Source: Candidatus Hydrogenedens sp. (lineage in GTDB: Bacteria; Hydrogenedentota; Hydrogenedentia; Hydrogenedentales; Hydrogenedentaceae). From it: a DNA stretch of 22,701 bases. Below, in pieces: positions 6,429 through 15,156 of the stretch. The first letter of the stretch is position 1. Every line of letters begins with the position of its first letter. Position numbers and translations under genes: made by a program. A model generated the notes under the pieces. The model was not told the origin of the DNA and did not search any database. It saw only the letters and a program-made list of their open reading frames with translations. The stretch spans positions 1 through 22,701 of the forward strand of contig DAOSUS010000046.1 in assembly GCA_035378955.1 (NCBI GenBank), in the 5' to 3' direction.

Positions 6429-7387
6429 ATGATATTGAACCTACACACGAAACAATCGTCTGGATTTGTAAAAATGCAGAACAGGCATGGCAAGAAGGCG
6501 ACCCTAAAAAGTTGCAATTCTGGGAGGACCAAAAAAAAGAATTCGAGAAAAAGTGTTATCAACGCATTGAAAGCCTTGTAAAACAAAAAACCTTTTTACA
6601 GCAGCAACAAGAGGTTTTAATACAAAAAGTTAGAAACGGAGACTATTCGCCAGAAGAAGCCAATCGGATTAACCAGCAAATTTATGAACATAGTGAAGAT
6701 TTAAACAAACAAATACAATTTTATAGAAACCTCCTTCAATATTCAACAGATGAAGTAGATTTCGTTTCCAATGCAAATGATGAAAGCAATATTTTTGGAG
6801 AATCTCTTGAAAATAAAGTCCCATTTCAAAAGGTTATCCCGATAGAACGGTATTTTTACGAATTGTTCCTGTCATTTTTACGCGTTGTATTTCTAAGCAA
6901 CATTGGGCAGATAACAATATGCTTTTTTATCCTTGTTGCTGCGGTATATTTCACATGGACCTGGAATACACGAGACCAAAAACCCCAATTTGAATACATC
7001 CCTATACATGCAGACAACAAACATGTTATACGCATCCTTAATAAAGGCATGTTAAATGCAAAAATCTATTTAACCCCTACATACCCTTGGGAATTGGCTC
7101 CTTATATCTATTTCATCGTTTGTTCCGCAGAAACTACTACATCACAACAAAAAACCGATATACAAATCCCACTTAATTGTCTTTACACAGCCAACGGAAT
7201 TACCTCACCTATAACATCTACATACATTGAAATCTCGCCTGGTTCGGAAAAGAGTTTCGAAATGGATACACAATGCATTAAGCAAAATTTTCCAGATATT
7301 ACAAAAATAACCCTGACTATCCGCACATTATTCTTTCGCACGCAAGTATTAAAAGTTGATATTGATTTGCCTTCAAACTCAACATAA
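6425..7387 (+). CDS. Single-pass membrane protein of unknown function with coiled-coil N-terminus
   Basis: 320 residues, not recognised as a known family. Residues 1-110 are hydrophilic, Gln/Lys/Glu-rich and probably alpha-helical or coiled coil (KQKTFLQQQQEVLIQKVRNG). Residues about 160-180 (IGQITICFFILVAAVYFTW) form one membrane segment. The C-terminal ~140 residues look like a beta-rich extracytoplasmic domain (YIPIHADNKHVIRILNKG; TSTYIEISPGSEKSF). There is no signal peptide, so the N-terminus is presumably cytoplasmic. Its ATG overlaps the pyrG stop as ATGA, implying translational coupling and operon membership. No catalytic motif is visible. A role in envelope biogenesis would fit the neighbours but is only a guess. 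Confidence 0.75.
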   Translation: MNDIEPTHETIVWICKNAEQAWQEGDPKKLQFWEDQKKEFEKKCYQRIESLVKQKTFLQQQQEVLIQKVRNGDYSPEEANRINQQIYEHSEDLNKQIQFYRNLLQYSTDEVDFVSNANDESNIFGESLENKVPFQKVIPIERYFYELFLSFLRVVFLSNIGQITICFFILVAAVYFTWTWNTRDQKPQFEYIPIHADNKHVIRILNKGMLNAKIYLTPTYPWELAPYIYFIVCSAETTTSQQKTDIQIPLNCLYTANGITSPITSTYIEISPGSEKSFEMDTQCIKQNFPDITKITLTIRTLFFRTQVLKVDIDLPSNST

Positions 7388-7432
7388 CACTTTTGCTTGT
7401 TCTTAGAAACCCTATTTATTCAGAAGTTTCAA

Positions 7433-9160
7433 TTATTTCTCGGACTGGGAAGTATAGCGGAAAGGAATAATTGTAAATGCCATGTCGGATTGAGGAAGTA
7501 GTTCTGCAAAGAAAACCCCATGCGATTCTTTTATCAACAATCGTCTTCCGCACACAGGACACATATACTCAGAGCCCGGATTTACATCCTCTGCTATTTT
7601 GATATGAGTGCTACAGAACGGACAGGCAAGGCTACGACTATCTCGTTTGTGGTAATCTTGAAGTAGTGAGTGTATTTTTCCCATGTTATATGCTTCAATT
7701 AGAGCATCTACCATTTCAGGGTCTAATTGCGTTCCTTTCGCATTGATAATTTTTTCGATAGCAATCTCCGGGTCTAATCCTTTTCGATAAGGGCGATTGC
7801 TCGTCATGGCATCCAGCGTATCTGCAACCGCTACTAATCGTCCTTCTGGGGGAATTTCTTTTCCTTTTAAGCCATAGGGATAGCCTTTCCCATCGTATCG
7901 TTCATGGTGATACAAACAATAGGGAATAATCGGCTGGAATAAAGCAATATCTCTTAGCAAATCGGCTCCTCGTAAGGGATGAATTTTCATTTTTTCAAAT
8001 TCTTCATCAGTCAATTGTCCCGGTTTTCTAAGAATGGCATCATCTACAGCAATTTTTCCAACATCATGCAAAACCCCACCCATATACACCTCTTCTATTT
8101 TCTCTTCAGACCAGCCCAATACTTTCGCTATCTCTATGGAAAAATTTGTTACCCTCCATGTATGACCTATAGTATAATGGTCTCGTAATTCCACAGCATT
8201 AGCAATAGTTGTTAATGTGTCCTTATAACTCTGTTTTATCATTTCGATATATTGTGCATTACGGAGGGCTATTGCTGCAGGTCCCGCTATAGCCACCAGC
8301 ATTTCAAGGTCTTCTTGACTGAAAGCACGAGAGGTCCCTCGCGTATCCACATAAATCACACCCAAACATTGATTTTGATAAACAAGGGGAACACACATCG
8401 CAGAAGCAATTCGGTGCCGAATAATACTGCCCGAAATATTTTTAAAACGGCTATCTTCCCCTGCGTTTTGAGTAATTAAAGCCTCCCTTTTCTCAAAGGC
8501 ACGATTTACAATAGTAGCACTGATTGAAAATTCTTCCAATGCCATTTTTGTATGGATAAATTCCGGGACAAGTCGTTTTCTTCGTTTATCCCATAACAAA
8601 ATGGCTCCGTTATGGGCAGGTAATAGAGAGAAAATTTGTTCTATAATTTTTGAGAATAGATTCTTTAAGTTATTCTCACTGACAATAATCTGATTAGCGT
8701 TATAGATAGCCTGCAAACGCTTCTGGATAGACTTCAATTGTTCCTGCGCAACTTTCCCCTGTGGAACCTGAAAAAGTGTTTCATGGATAAGACTTAAATC
8801 AGCACTTTCCGTGTCTTCATCTATAGTGGCATCAAAACGCACCGGAGAGTTATCTGTATCTGATGATGTGTCTACAACTTCATAACGGATTAATTGTGTC
8901 CCAACACGAAAAACATCCCCAGGCTTGAGTAAATACTCCGTAATTTTCTGAGTGCCTACATAAGTTCCATTAACACTATTTAAATCTTTTAGTAATGGAC
9001 CTTTTTCCGTTGGTTCTATTACCGCATGCTTTCTTGAAACTTTTGGGTCTTCAAGAGAAATAACATTTTCCTGCCCTCTACCGATAGTTAAAACCTCATC
9101 GGCAGGGAAGGAAGCACCTTTTTTTGTCCCGGTAAGGACTACAATATTTGCCTCTTTCAT
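7433..9160 (-). CDS. FHA-GAF-HD-GYP signalling protein with C-terminal zinc ribbon
   Basis: 575 residues in four parts. FHA phosphothreonine-binding domain (about 20-95: IGRGQ, VSRKHA, NSVNGTYV). GAF domain (about 155-305). HD-GYP domain (about 310-495) with metal ligands in HDVGK (His365/Asp366), HPLRGA and HHERYDGKGYP (Gly426-Tyr-Pro428), then RLVAVADTLDAMTSNRPYR. C-terminal two-CxxC zinc ribbon (CPFC at 513-516, CPVC at 534-537). Known HD-GYP proteins hydrolyse c-di-GMP to GMP, and the canonical residues are intact here. FHA and GAF would sense a phosphoprotein and a small ligand or partner. The start has AAGGAAAG upstream. No transmembrane segment, so cytosolic. Convergent with 6425-7387. 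Confidence 0.93.
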   Translation of the reverse strand: MKEANIVVLTGTKKGASFPADEVLTIGRGQENVISLEDPKVSRKHAVIEPTEKGPLLKDLNSVNGTYVGTQKITEYLLKPGDVFRVGTQLIRYEVVDTSSDTDNSPVRFDATIDEDTESADLSLIHETLFQVPQGKVAQEQLKSIQKRLQAIYNANQIIVSENNLKNLFSKIIEQIFSLLPAHNGAILLWDKRRKRLVPEFIHTKMALEEFSISATIVNRAFEKREALITQNAGEDSRFKNISGSIIRHRIASAMCVPLVYQNQCLGVIYVDTRGTSRAFSQEDLEMLVAIAGPAAIALRNAQYIEMIKQSYKDTLTTIANAVELRDHYTIGHTWRVTNFSIEIAKVLGWSEEKIEEVYMGGVLHDVGKIAVDDAILRKPGQLTDEEFEKMKIHPLRGADLLRDIALFQPIIPYCLYHHERYDGKGYPYGLKGKEIPPEGRLVAVADTLDAMTSNRPYRKGLDPEIAIEKIINAKGTQLDPEMVDALIEAYNMGKIHSLLQDYHKRDSRSLACPFCSTHIKIAEDVNPGSEYMCPVCGRRLLIKESHGVFFAELLPQSDMAFTIIPFRYTSQSEK

Positions 9161-9188
9161 AAAAAATCTTTCCTTACATTTAATATCA

Positions 9189-9212
9189 TTTTACCTGATA
9201 ATGCAGGTAAAA
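9189..9212. promoter_or_regulatory. Inverted repeat in the leader of the HD-GYP gene
   Basis: A perfect 9-bp inverted repeat (TTTTACCTG, 6-nt loop, CAGGTAAAA) located 29-52 nt upstream of the HD-GYP start. It could be an operator or a leader hairpin. No T-tract follows in the gene's direction, so a terminator is less likely. Confidence 0.4.
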
Positions 9213-9329
9213 AGGAAAGAATTTTTGTTATTGTTACATAATTTGTTAAAGAAATAACAATTGTTTTAAGGGAAAAATTCGTTTTGTGTAAAAAATCTAT
9301 AAAGTAAAGGGGATTTCTTTACAAAAAAA

Positions 9330-9406
9330 TGGCGCGCCCGGCGGGATTTGAACCCACGGCCCCTTGCTCCGGAGGCAAGTGCTCTATCCAACTGAGCTAC
9401 AGGCGC
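9330..9406 (-). tRNA. tRNA-Arg (anticodon CCG), CCA encoded
   Basis: Folds as a standard cloverleaf on the minus strand. The acceptor stem is GCGCCTG/CGGGCGC with one U-G pair, the D-arm includes GCTCAGTTGGATAGAGC, the anticodon stem is CTTGC/GCAAG with loop CTCCGGA (anticodon CCG, reading CGG), and the T-arm is GTGGG-TTCAAAT-CCCGC. The discriminator is G and the terminal CCA is encoded (9330-9332). A run of seven T follows directly on the transcribed strand, so the transcript may end there. Confidence 0.95.
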
Positions 9407-9425
9407 GTTAAAACACATGGCTCTT

Positions 9426-9455
9426 TTATAAGAATATCACATTTGTAGAATACAA
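9426..9455 (-). promoter_or_regulatory. Possible promoter for tRNA-Arg
   Basis: On the minus strand, TTGTAT, an 18-nt spacer and TTATAA end about 20 nt before the tRNA 5' end. Both hexamers are imperfect. The tRNA could instead be read from the upstream outer-membrane protein gene. Confidence 0.35.
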
Positions 9456-9482
9456 TTCTAAAAAAGATATTGATTTGAAGGA

Positions 9483-10700
9483 TTAATCCTTACTTCCGAA
9501 TTCATATTTTACACCTGCGGATAAACGATGTTCCCAGGGTTCAATATCTCGCTTCTGATGTTCACTGTCATATTCGTTGGAAAGGGTTAGTTCTACACTA
9601 ACATTTTTTGAAACAGGCGTTGATAAATTTGCCAAAGAATTAATACGATAATAATCAATATGTTCTAAACTGGGTTCAAATGTTAAATCATGGGAAAGTT
9701 CCGAATTTAAAATTCTTCGTTTGTATTTACTCCCTATTTTCAAACTTGTAAAATCATTGGTTGTTTTTTCCGCATTCAGTGGGTTTAAAACTTTTATACT
9801 TCCCCCAAGAATTCCACCCAAACTTCCAATATCCGACGGGTCTTGGATTAATCTTTGAGAAGAAGTAGCTATTTGATTTAACCCTTCCTGAATTTGTTCC
9901 TGCTTAACCTGATTCTTTTGAAAGGGCACATACGGGAGCCATTCTTCATGGGTTAACATGAGTGCTCCTTCCATAGACCATGTCTGATGGGGTTGGGATA
10001 TAATCTCGTAACCTGTCCCACCACCTATCTGTCCCCTTAATCCTAACTTTCTCCCTTCATCTCGTTCCACTCCCATATCTGTGTAAATATACCAATTCTT
10101 TTCAGGATAATATTGATAACGGAGTTTCCCATTATATCTTCGCGTGTTAATTTCATTTTCAACCTCACTATAAGCCCCAGACAATTCCATTTCTATAAGG
10201 TCTTTCGTCCTTTTTCCTGACACTGCTATACTACTTTCCAAATTTGTAGTATCTGTCGTTCCTTTTTGAAGTGAAGCAAGAAGCTTACCACTGCCTGACC
10301 ATTTCCTCTTATCCTTTTGTTCCTGTATTGCTGGATTTTCAGTTGTAGGTGTGATTTTTTGGATATTTTCCCAGGGAATAGATTGTTTCTTCCCTTTTTC
10401 TGTTATTAACAACTTATCACTTGTAAAATCCATTTTTCCCTGGATTGTTTCTCCGTTTACAAGTGATACTTCGAATGGCTCTTCTCTCTCGATTTTATTT
10501 ATATCTGTTCGCTTTACAGTAATAGTTCCCAGAATATCTGTATTTAAAATTAGATGGTCATTTGTTATCTCTACAATTTCCCCTGTAAGGCTATCGCCAT
10601 TGACAAATTCTATACGGTCTGAATAAATAAATGAAACTTCCAATATAGAAAAAAATATAATAATAAAAAATATAAAGAAAGTATGTCTTTTTGTTTTCAT
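9483..10700 (-). CDS. DUF481-type outer-membrane beta-barrel protein
   Basis: 405 residues. An N-terminal signal peptide (KTKRH then a hydrophobic stretch to about residue 24, cleavage near 27) is followed by two similar beta modules: DRIEFVNGDSLTGEIVEI (28-45) and FEVSLVNGETIQGKM (76-90), each ending in an INKI/IQKI segment. From about 133 there are alternating aromatic strands typical of DUF481 (YdiY-like) barrels, ending GVKYEFGSKD. The final strand does not end exactly on an aromatic residue. A low-aromatic stretch (about 261-315, KNQVKQEQIQEGLNQ on) interrupts the strands and may be an extracellular loop or plug. AAGGGA precedes the ATG. Function beyond outer-membrane residence is unknown; in DUF481 family annotation some members are called salt-induced. 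Confidence 0.8.
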   Translation of the reverse strand: MKTKRHTFFIFFIIIFFSILEVSFIYSDRIEFVNGDSLTGEIVEITNDHLILNTDILGTITVKRTDINKIEREEPFEVSLVNGETIQGKMDFTSDKLLITEKGKKQSIPWENIQKITPTTENPAIQEQKDKRKWSGSGKLLASLQKGTTDTTNLESSIAVSGKRTKDLIEMELSGAYSEVENEINTRRYNGKLRYQYYPEKNWYIYTDMGVERDEGRKLGLRGQIGGGTGYEIISQPHQTWSMEGALMLTHEEWLPYVPFQKNQVKQEQIQEGLNQIATSSQRLIQDPSDIGSLGGILGGSIKVLNPLNAEKTTNDFTSLKIGSKYKRRILNSELSHDLTFEPSLEHIDYYRINSLANLSTPVSKNVSVELTLSNEYDSEHQKRDIEPWEHRLSAGVKYEFGSKD

Positions 10701-10902
10701 ATTCAGTCCCTTAAAATGTATAATAGTTTAGCAATACATTGTTATATTAGACGAATGAAAGATATATATGTATTCAATTTTATATTTATATAGGACGATT
10801 AAATGTGCTAATAAAAACGCAGAAAGAATCCTATTAGAAAACAATCACGATTATATGTTATATATTGTAATATATTCTTGAATTTCTCTCTGAGGACTTT
10901 TT
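10701..10902. other. AT-rich divergent intergenic region
   Basis: 202 bp between the minus-strand outer-membrane gene and the plus-strand PilZ gene. It must hold promoters for both directions. TATTAT on the minus strand (10720-10725) and TTATAT on the plus strand (10858-10863, with TTAGAA 18 nt upstream) are weak -10 candidates. No clear operator. Confidence 0.4.
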
Positions 10903-12018
10903 ATGCAAATGCTGTATGACACATGGTTTTTATGGTCTATTACTTTTTTATTTCTTTCTCTACTTATAGTTTCTTTTCTCATTGGAATTTATAAAAAGAA
11001 GAAAGAAGAAAAACAACGCATTTTAAGAGATTGGGAACGAGTTCGATATATTTTAAAAGAGAAGGAATTGAATGAGAAGGAAATAAAACTTTTTGAAGAA
11101 ATTATACATAAATACGACCCTCAAAATCCGTTGGGTGTGACAACTTTTCGTCAGCAATTTATCCGTTGTATACATAAGTATATATTAAATGCTCGAAAAA
11201 ATCTTAGTTTTGAGGAGCTGGATGAAATCGGTGAGGCAATTCGTGAAATCAGTATTCGATTAGGTCACGACTATATTCCTTATGGACAGCGTATATATAC
11301 CACTGTAGAACTTTATCAGAACCAACCGTTATGGATGGCTCCCCAAGGAGAAAACCCTTCCCTTTGGAGAAAAGGGAATGTTGTAGATATAAACGGTGCT
11401 TTTTTTCGGGTCACCCCATTTACGCCACGAGATAGGCTTCCTGTAAATTTAGGACAATACATTTCATTCAAGATGTGGCGGGAAGATGATGCACGGTATC
11501 AATTTTCTACCGTATTACGAAGAATAGAATTAGACCCGGAAATCTATGTGTTTGACCATGCGTTCTCTTTAGAACGATTTCAATCCCGTGCCTATTTTCG
11601 TGTTCGATTGGACAAACCTGTAGAAGTAGATATTGTCAAGATAGATAAAAAATATGATTTAAATCAGATTAGTGCCGATGATGTGCCCAGTCAAATCCAA
11701 TTTTCTACCCGCGCTCGTATTGTGAACTTAAGTGCCGGCGGTTCTGCTATACTAATTGATAGAGATATTGATGAAGGATTTTTTATCCGAATACTTCTTG
11801 ATATGGAAGATGATAAAGAACCAAAATATATCACATTGTATATGCGTATTATTAATAAAGTAAATGTGGCATTGGGAAGGTATATGTATCGTGGAGCCTT
11901 TATGGGATTAACTGATGAAAATCGAGACCGTCTCGCCAAATATGTATTCCGTCAACAGCCGCCTGTATCCTCAGCACTTCGGGAACAACAGAAGAAAGAT
12001 GAAGATAACAAAATATAA
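10903..12018 (+). CDS. Membrane-anchored PilZ-domain protein (putative c-di-GMP receptor)
   Basis: 371 residues. An N-terminal membrane helix (about 8-30, FLWSITFLFLSLLIVSFLIG) is followed by a basic KKKK stop and a helical region to about 135. Next is a YcgR-N-like beta domain (about 155-225; NVVDINGAFFRVTPFTPRDR) and a PilZ domain (about 226-350). The c-di-GMP motifs are complete: RxxxR at Arg229/Arg233 (RAYFRVR) and the NxSxxG motif at 275-280 (NLSAGG). By family knowledge PilZ proteins change partner activity on binding c-di-GMP. It heads a tightly spaced operon of glycan genes and has GAGGA 6 nt before its ATG. The linked glycan genes suggest polysaccharide control, which is inference. 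Confidence 0.88.
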   Translation: MQMLYDTWFLWSITFLFLSLLIVSFLIGIYKKKKEEKQRILRDWERVRYILKEKELNEKEIKLFEEIIHKYDPQNPLGVTTFRQQFIRCIHKYILNARKNLSFEELDEIGEAIREISIRLGHDYIPYGQRIYTTVELYQNQPLWMAPQGENPSLWRKGNVVDINGAFFRVTPFTPRDRLPVNLGQYISFKMWREDDARYQFSTVLRRIELDPEIYVFDHAFSLERFQSRAYFRVRLDKPVEVDIVKIDKKYDLNQISADDVPSQIQFSTRARIVNLSAGGSAILIDRDIDEGFFIRILLDMEDDKEPKYITLYMRIINKVNVALGRYMYRGAFMGLTDENRDRLAKYVFRQQPPVSSALREQQKKDEDNKI

Positions 12019-12057
12019 AGAAAGATATAAAGCGGGACAAGGGAGATAAATTCAATA

Positions 12058-12807
12058 ATGCAATGGGAACGCATAAAAAACAATCAAAGCAAAATAATTC
12101 CTTTATCCGGAATTTATGTTTTTGTTCATACTACAACATTTTTTCTATATGAACTTCTGTCTTTAAATTTAGAACTTTCCTCAGGAAATTTTTCCAACAA
12201 CATACTGTTGTCCCTTGTAGATATTGTTAGAGAATTACTTCTTTGCGCTATTTTAGGGGCGTTACAATCCATTATTTTTGCCCGTCTTGGTGTAATTTTA
12301 GAATTCCCTATCTGGCGTTGCAGAGATGATAAAGAAGCACTACGCCGATTCTTTCTGCTCTGGTTTGGGATTAATGCAGGACTAATTACCATTAATCGCG
12401 TAGCCAATATATTAGAAGAAAGAGGAATTTCAGACCTTGCTTCTTTGCTGGTAGGAATAGGACTTATTGCGAACATTGTTTATTTACCTTTAGCTATCTG
12501 CTGGATGTATTCGGGTGAAAAACTGTCCGAAAACGATTCGTTTTTTCGTGTGTTTCGTCCCATTACACGGCAATGGGGGGAAACATTAGGAATGTGGGCT
12601 ATTCTCAGTATTTCCCTGTTTGTTGCTCTGTATTTATTATCTCTGCCAATATTACAAGAACCCTCTATTTTTACCGTTGTTATAAAAACTCTTATAATCA
12701 TACCTCTGGCAGGAATTGACATTATCGTTTTTTGCTGGACATGGCTATTATGTATTCAGTGCAGAATTCAAGGATTGGACGAGGATGTATCCTTAGATGA
12801 TTTTTAA
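12058..12807 (+). CDS. Six-pass integral membrane protein, unknown function
   Basis: 249 residues, unrecognised family. About six hydrophobic helices (near 14-35, 52-80, 97-115, 127-150, 176-198, 205-234), a basic cytoplasmic-type loop RCRDDKEALRRFF (87-99) and an acidic C-terminus DEDVSLDDF. No catalytic motif stands out. The start is preceded by AAGGGAG at a long spacing (about 12 nt). It lies 39 nt after the PilZ gene and 28 nt before the nucleotidylyltransferase, so it is likely co-transcribed. It could be the membrane partner of the PilZ protein; this is inference from position only. Confidence 0.75.
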   Translation: MQWERIKNNQSKIIPLSGIYVFVHTTTFFLYELLSLNLELSSGNFSNNILLSLVDIVRELLLCAILGALQSIIFARLGVILEFPIWRCRDDKEALRRFFLLWFGINAGLITINRVANILEERGISDLASLLVGIGLIANIVYLPLAICWMYSGEKLSENDSFFRVFRPITRQWGETLGMWAILSISLFVALYLLSLPILQEPSIFTVVIKTLIIIPLAGIDIIVFCWTWLLCIQCRIQGLDEDVSLDDF

Positions 12808-12835
12808 CAGCACAAAAAAGGAGTAATTTATATCC

Positions 12836-14053
12836 ATGAAAGCCATTATTCTTTGTGCCGGTAAAAGCACACGAACTTACCCGCTTACGGTAACCCGTCC
12901 CAAGCCCCTACTCCCTTTATTAAACCGACCTATTATTGAAATTCAAATGGAAGGACTTTACTCCTTTGTTGAGGAGTTTATTCTTGTTGTTGGTTATCGT
13001 CAGGAAATGATACAACAACGATTGGGAGAAAACTGGAAGGGGAAAAAAATTACTTATGTTATCCAGGAAGAACAACGCGGAACGGGACATGCCATATTGA
13101 TGTGTGAAAAAGAAATTCAGGGTCCTTTTATGGCAATGAATGGAGATGACCTTTTTGACCCGAACGACTTAAAAAATCTTGCCCAGCAAAAACGACCTTC
13201 TGCATTAGTAAAAGAAGTGCCAAATCCCAAAGATTACGGGATATATGAACTTGATAGCGGTAATAGAGTAATAAGACTGGTAGAAAAACCCAAAGTTATT
13301 TTCTCTAATATCGCAAATATCGGTGCCTATTTATTTACACCGGAGATATTCCCTATCTTACACAAAACACCATTATCGGAACGTGGAGAAATTGAGATTA
13401 CTTCTGCAATACAAACTATGGCTCAACAAAGTGGCTTCTGGGTATTGCCTGCGGAGGGATATTGGCTACCCATTGGCTATCCGTGGGATTTGCTTCGAGC
13501 CAATGCTTTTCTGTTGGACCGCATGCAAAACCCCATAATTTTGGGAACGGTAATGCAGGGAGCATGGATTGAAGGGAAAGTTTTCATTGATAAAGGGACA
13601 ATTATTCGTTCGGGCAGTTTTATTGAAGGCCCTGCTTACATCGGTAAAAACTGCACAATAGGTCCGAATTGCTGGATACGACCTTATACAACCATCGGGG
13701 ATAACTGTCGTGTTGGGCAGGCTTCCGAAATAAAAAATTCTATCTTGTTTGACCATGCTTATGCCCCTCATCAGAATTATGTTGGTGATAGCATTTTGGG
13801 TGAAGGGGTTAATCTGGGATGTGGAACCGTAACCGCCAATGTCCGTCATGATGGACAAGCCCCTAAATCTGTTGTGAATGGTATTCTGATTGAAACAGGA
13901 CTAAAAAAATTAGGGGCTATTTTAGGAGATAATGTCCATACAGGAATATTAACCGCCCTTTATCCCGGTCGTAAAATGTGGCCTAATACCTTTACACGCC
14001 CCGGTGAAGTCGTTGAGCGAGATATCATTGGTGAAGAAAATGAAAATGGCTAA
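12836..14053 (+). CDS. Sugar-1-phosphate nucleotidylyltransferase fused to a left-handed beta-helix (GlmU-like)
   Basis: 405 residues. The N-terminal nucleotidylyltransferase domain (about 1-230) has the signature loop LCAGKSTRTYPLTVTRPKPL (6-25), EEQRGTGHAI (substrate site) and MNGDD (101-105, metal). The C-terminal hexapeptide-repeat beta-helix (about 235-390) has repeated I/V-G motifs: AYIGKNCTIGPNCWIRPY, TTIGDNCRVG, LGEGVNLGCGTVTAN. This two-part layout resembles GlmU and the archaeal-type bifunctional sugar-1-P nucleotidylyltransferase/acetyltransferases. The activating nucleotide and sugar cannot be read from the sequence. The canonical G-x-G of the loop is replaced by AGKST. It probably supplies an NDP-sugar to the glycosyltransferase 14 nt downstream. 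Confidence 0.88.
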   Translation: MKAIILCAGKSTRTYPLTVTRPKPLLPLLNRPIIEIQMEGLYSFVEEFILVVGYRQEMIQQRLGENWKGKKITYVIQEEQRGTGHAILMCEKEIQGPFMAMNGDDLFDPNDLKNLAQQKRPSALVKEVPNPKDYGIYELDSGNRVIRLVEKPKVIFSNIANIGAYLFTPEIFPILHKTPLSERGEIEITSAIQTMAQQSGFWVLPAEGYWLPIGYPWDLLRANAFLLDRMQNPIILGTVMQGAWIEGKVFIDKGTIIRSGSFIEGPAYIGKNCTIGPNCWIRPYTTIGDNCRVGQASEIKNSILFDHAYAPHQNYVGDSILGEGVNLGCGTVTANVRHDGQAPKSVVNGILIETGLKKLGAILGDNVHTGILTALYPGRKMWPNTFTRPGEVVERDIIGEENENG

Positions 14054-14067
14054 CAAGAGATAGAAAT

Positions 14068-15150
14068 ATGAAAATAGTTTTTTTTGGAAATGCTACCGAA
14101 AAAAATGCTGGAATACGGTATCGCGTAAAAAAATTCGCAGAGATGTTAGAAGCCGAAGGGCATCAATGTGTAATTTGCTTACATTCCTCAGTGGATTTCT
14201 ACTTAAAATATTTTGAGAACCAACCCAAATATAAAAAAGCAATTTACTGGTTCTGTGTATGGCTAAATCGGTGGTTCCAATTAAGGCATGTTTTGGGTGC
14301 CGATGTTGTATTTTTAAGAGGACCCATTTTTAAATTTGGACCTCCCATTTTTGAATATATTATTTACTATTTGCTAAGAAGGAACCTTGTATTTGACATT
14401 GATGATGCGGTTTGGGAAAAACCTGCATTTGTAAAAAATTGGACCCTGAAATTAGTAGATTTTGATTGGGCAAAGAAAATGTGCAAAATCTGTGCAGGTG
14501 CCGTTGTCGGTAATCGCTATCTGGAAGAACATGTAAAACAATGGGGAGCAAAAAGAATTGTTATCATCCCGACATGTATTGATATGGAAAAGCATCAATC
14601 TAAAAAAGAGTATCCCAAACACAACAATCCGGTAATCATAGGCTGGACTGGATCATATACTAATTTAGGTTATCTGGATATACTCAAAGAACCTTTAAAA
14701 GAATTATCCAAAAAATATCCAATACAATTATTTATTGCCTCTAATGGTTTAGATTACAATATGGATGGTGTTCATGTTATATTCGAAAATTGGAAATTCG
14801 AAAAGGAATTTGAATACTTGCAAAAGCCCGATATTGGTCTAATGCCGCTTATAGATACACCACGAGCACGAGGGAAATGTGCTTTTAAGGCTTTGCAATA
14901 CATGGGTGTTGGAACGCCTGTGGTCATTTCTCCTGTGGGAATGAATGCGGAAGTGATAGAAGATGGGGTTCATGGTTTTTTGGCTCGCACACCCGAGGAA
15001 TGGTATGACCGATTGGAAAAATTAATCGCTAACCCCGATTTGCGAGAACAGATGGGACGGAAAGCACGACAACGCGTTATAGAATTATATTCTTTTGAAG
15101 CAAACTATCCACAATTAAAAGAATTTCTGTTGAATATTGCAAAAGGATAA
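14068..15150 (+). CDS. GT4-type (GT-B fold) glycosyltransferase
   Basis: 360 residues. The N-terminal acceptor domain opens MKIVFFGNATEKNAGIRYRV, with the glycine/arginine loop typical of GT-B enzymes, and contains FDIDDAVWE. The C-terminal donor domain includes IGWTGSYTNLGYL (about 192-204), DIGLMPLIDTPRARGKCAFK with a basic phosphate-contact patch, then ALQYMGVGTPVVISPVGMNAEVI and EDGVHGFLA. The final part matches the GT4 (glycosyltransferase group 1) pattern. Cytoplasmic or peripheral. Donor and acceptor are unknown. It lies 6 nt before the toroid gene and shares the operon. Confidence 0.9.
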   Translation: MKIVFFGNATEKNAGIRYRVKKFAEMLEAEGHQCVICLHSSVDFYLKYFENQPKYKKAIYWFCVWLNRWFQLRHVLGADVVFLRGPIFKFGPPIFEYIIYYLLRRNLVFDIDDAVWEKPAFVKNWTLKLVDFDWAKKMCKICAGAVVGNRYLEEHVKQWGAKRIVIIPTCIDMEKHQSKKEYPKHNNPVIIGWTGSYTNLGYLDILKEPLKELSKKYPIQLFIASNGLDYNMDGVHVIFENWKFEKEFEYLQKPDIGLMPLIDTPRARGKCAFKALQYMGVGTPVVISPVGMNAEVIEDGVHGFLARTPEEWYDRLEKLIANPDLREQMGRKARQRVIELYSFEANYPQLKEFLLNIAKG

Positions 15151-15156
15151 ATCAAA

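Noticed and set aside
9330..9406. tRNA-Arg as an integration site
   Set aside because: No integrase, no duplicated tRNA 3' end and no mobile genes flank it in the window.
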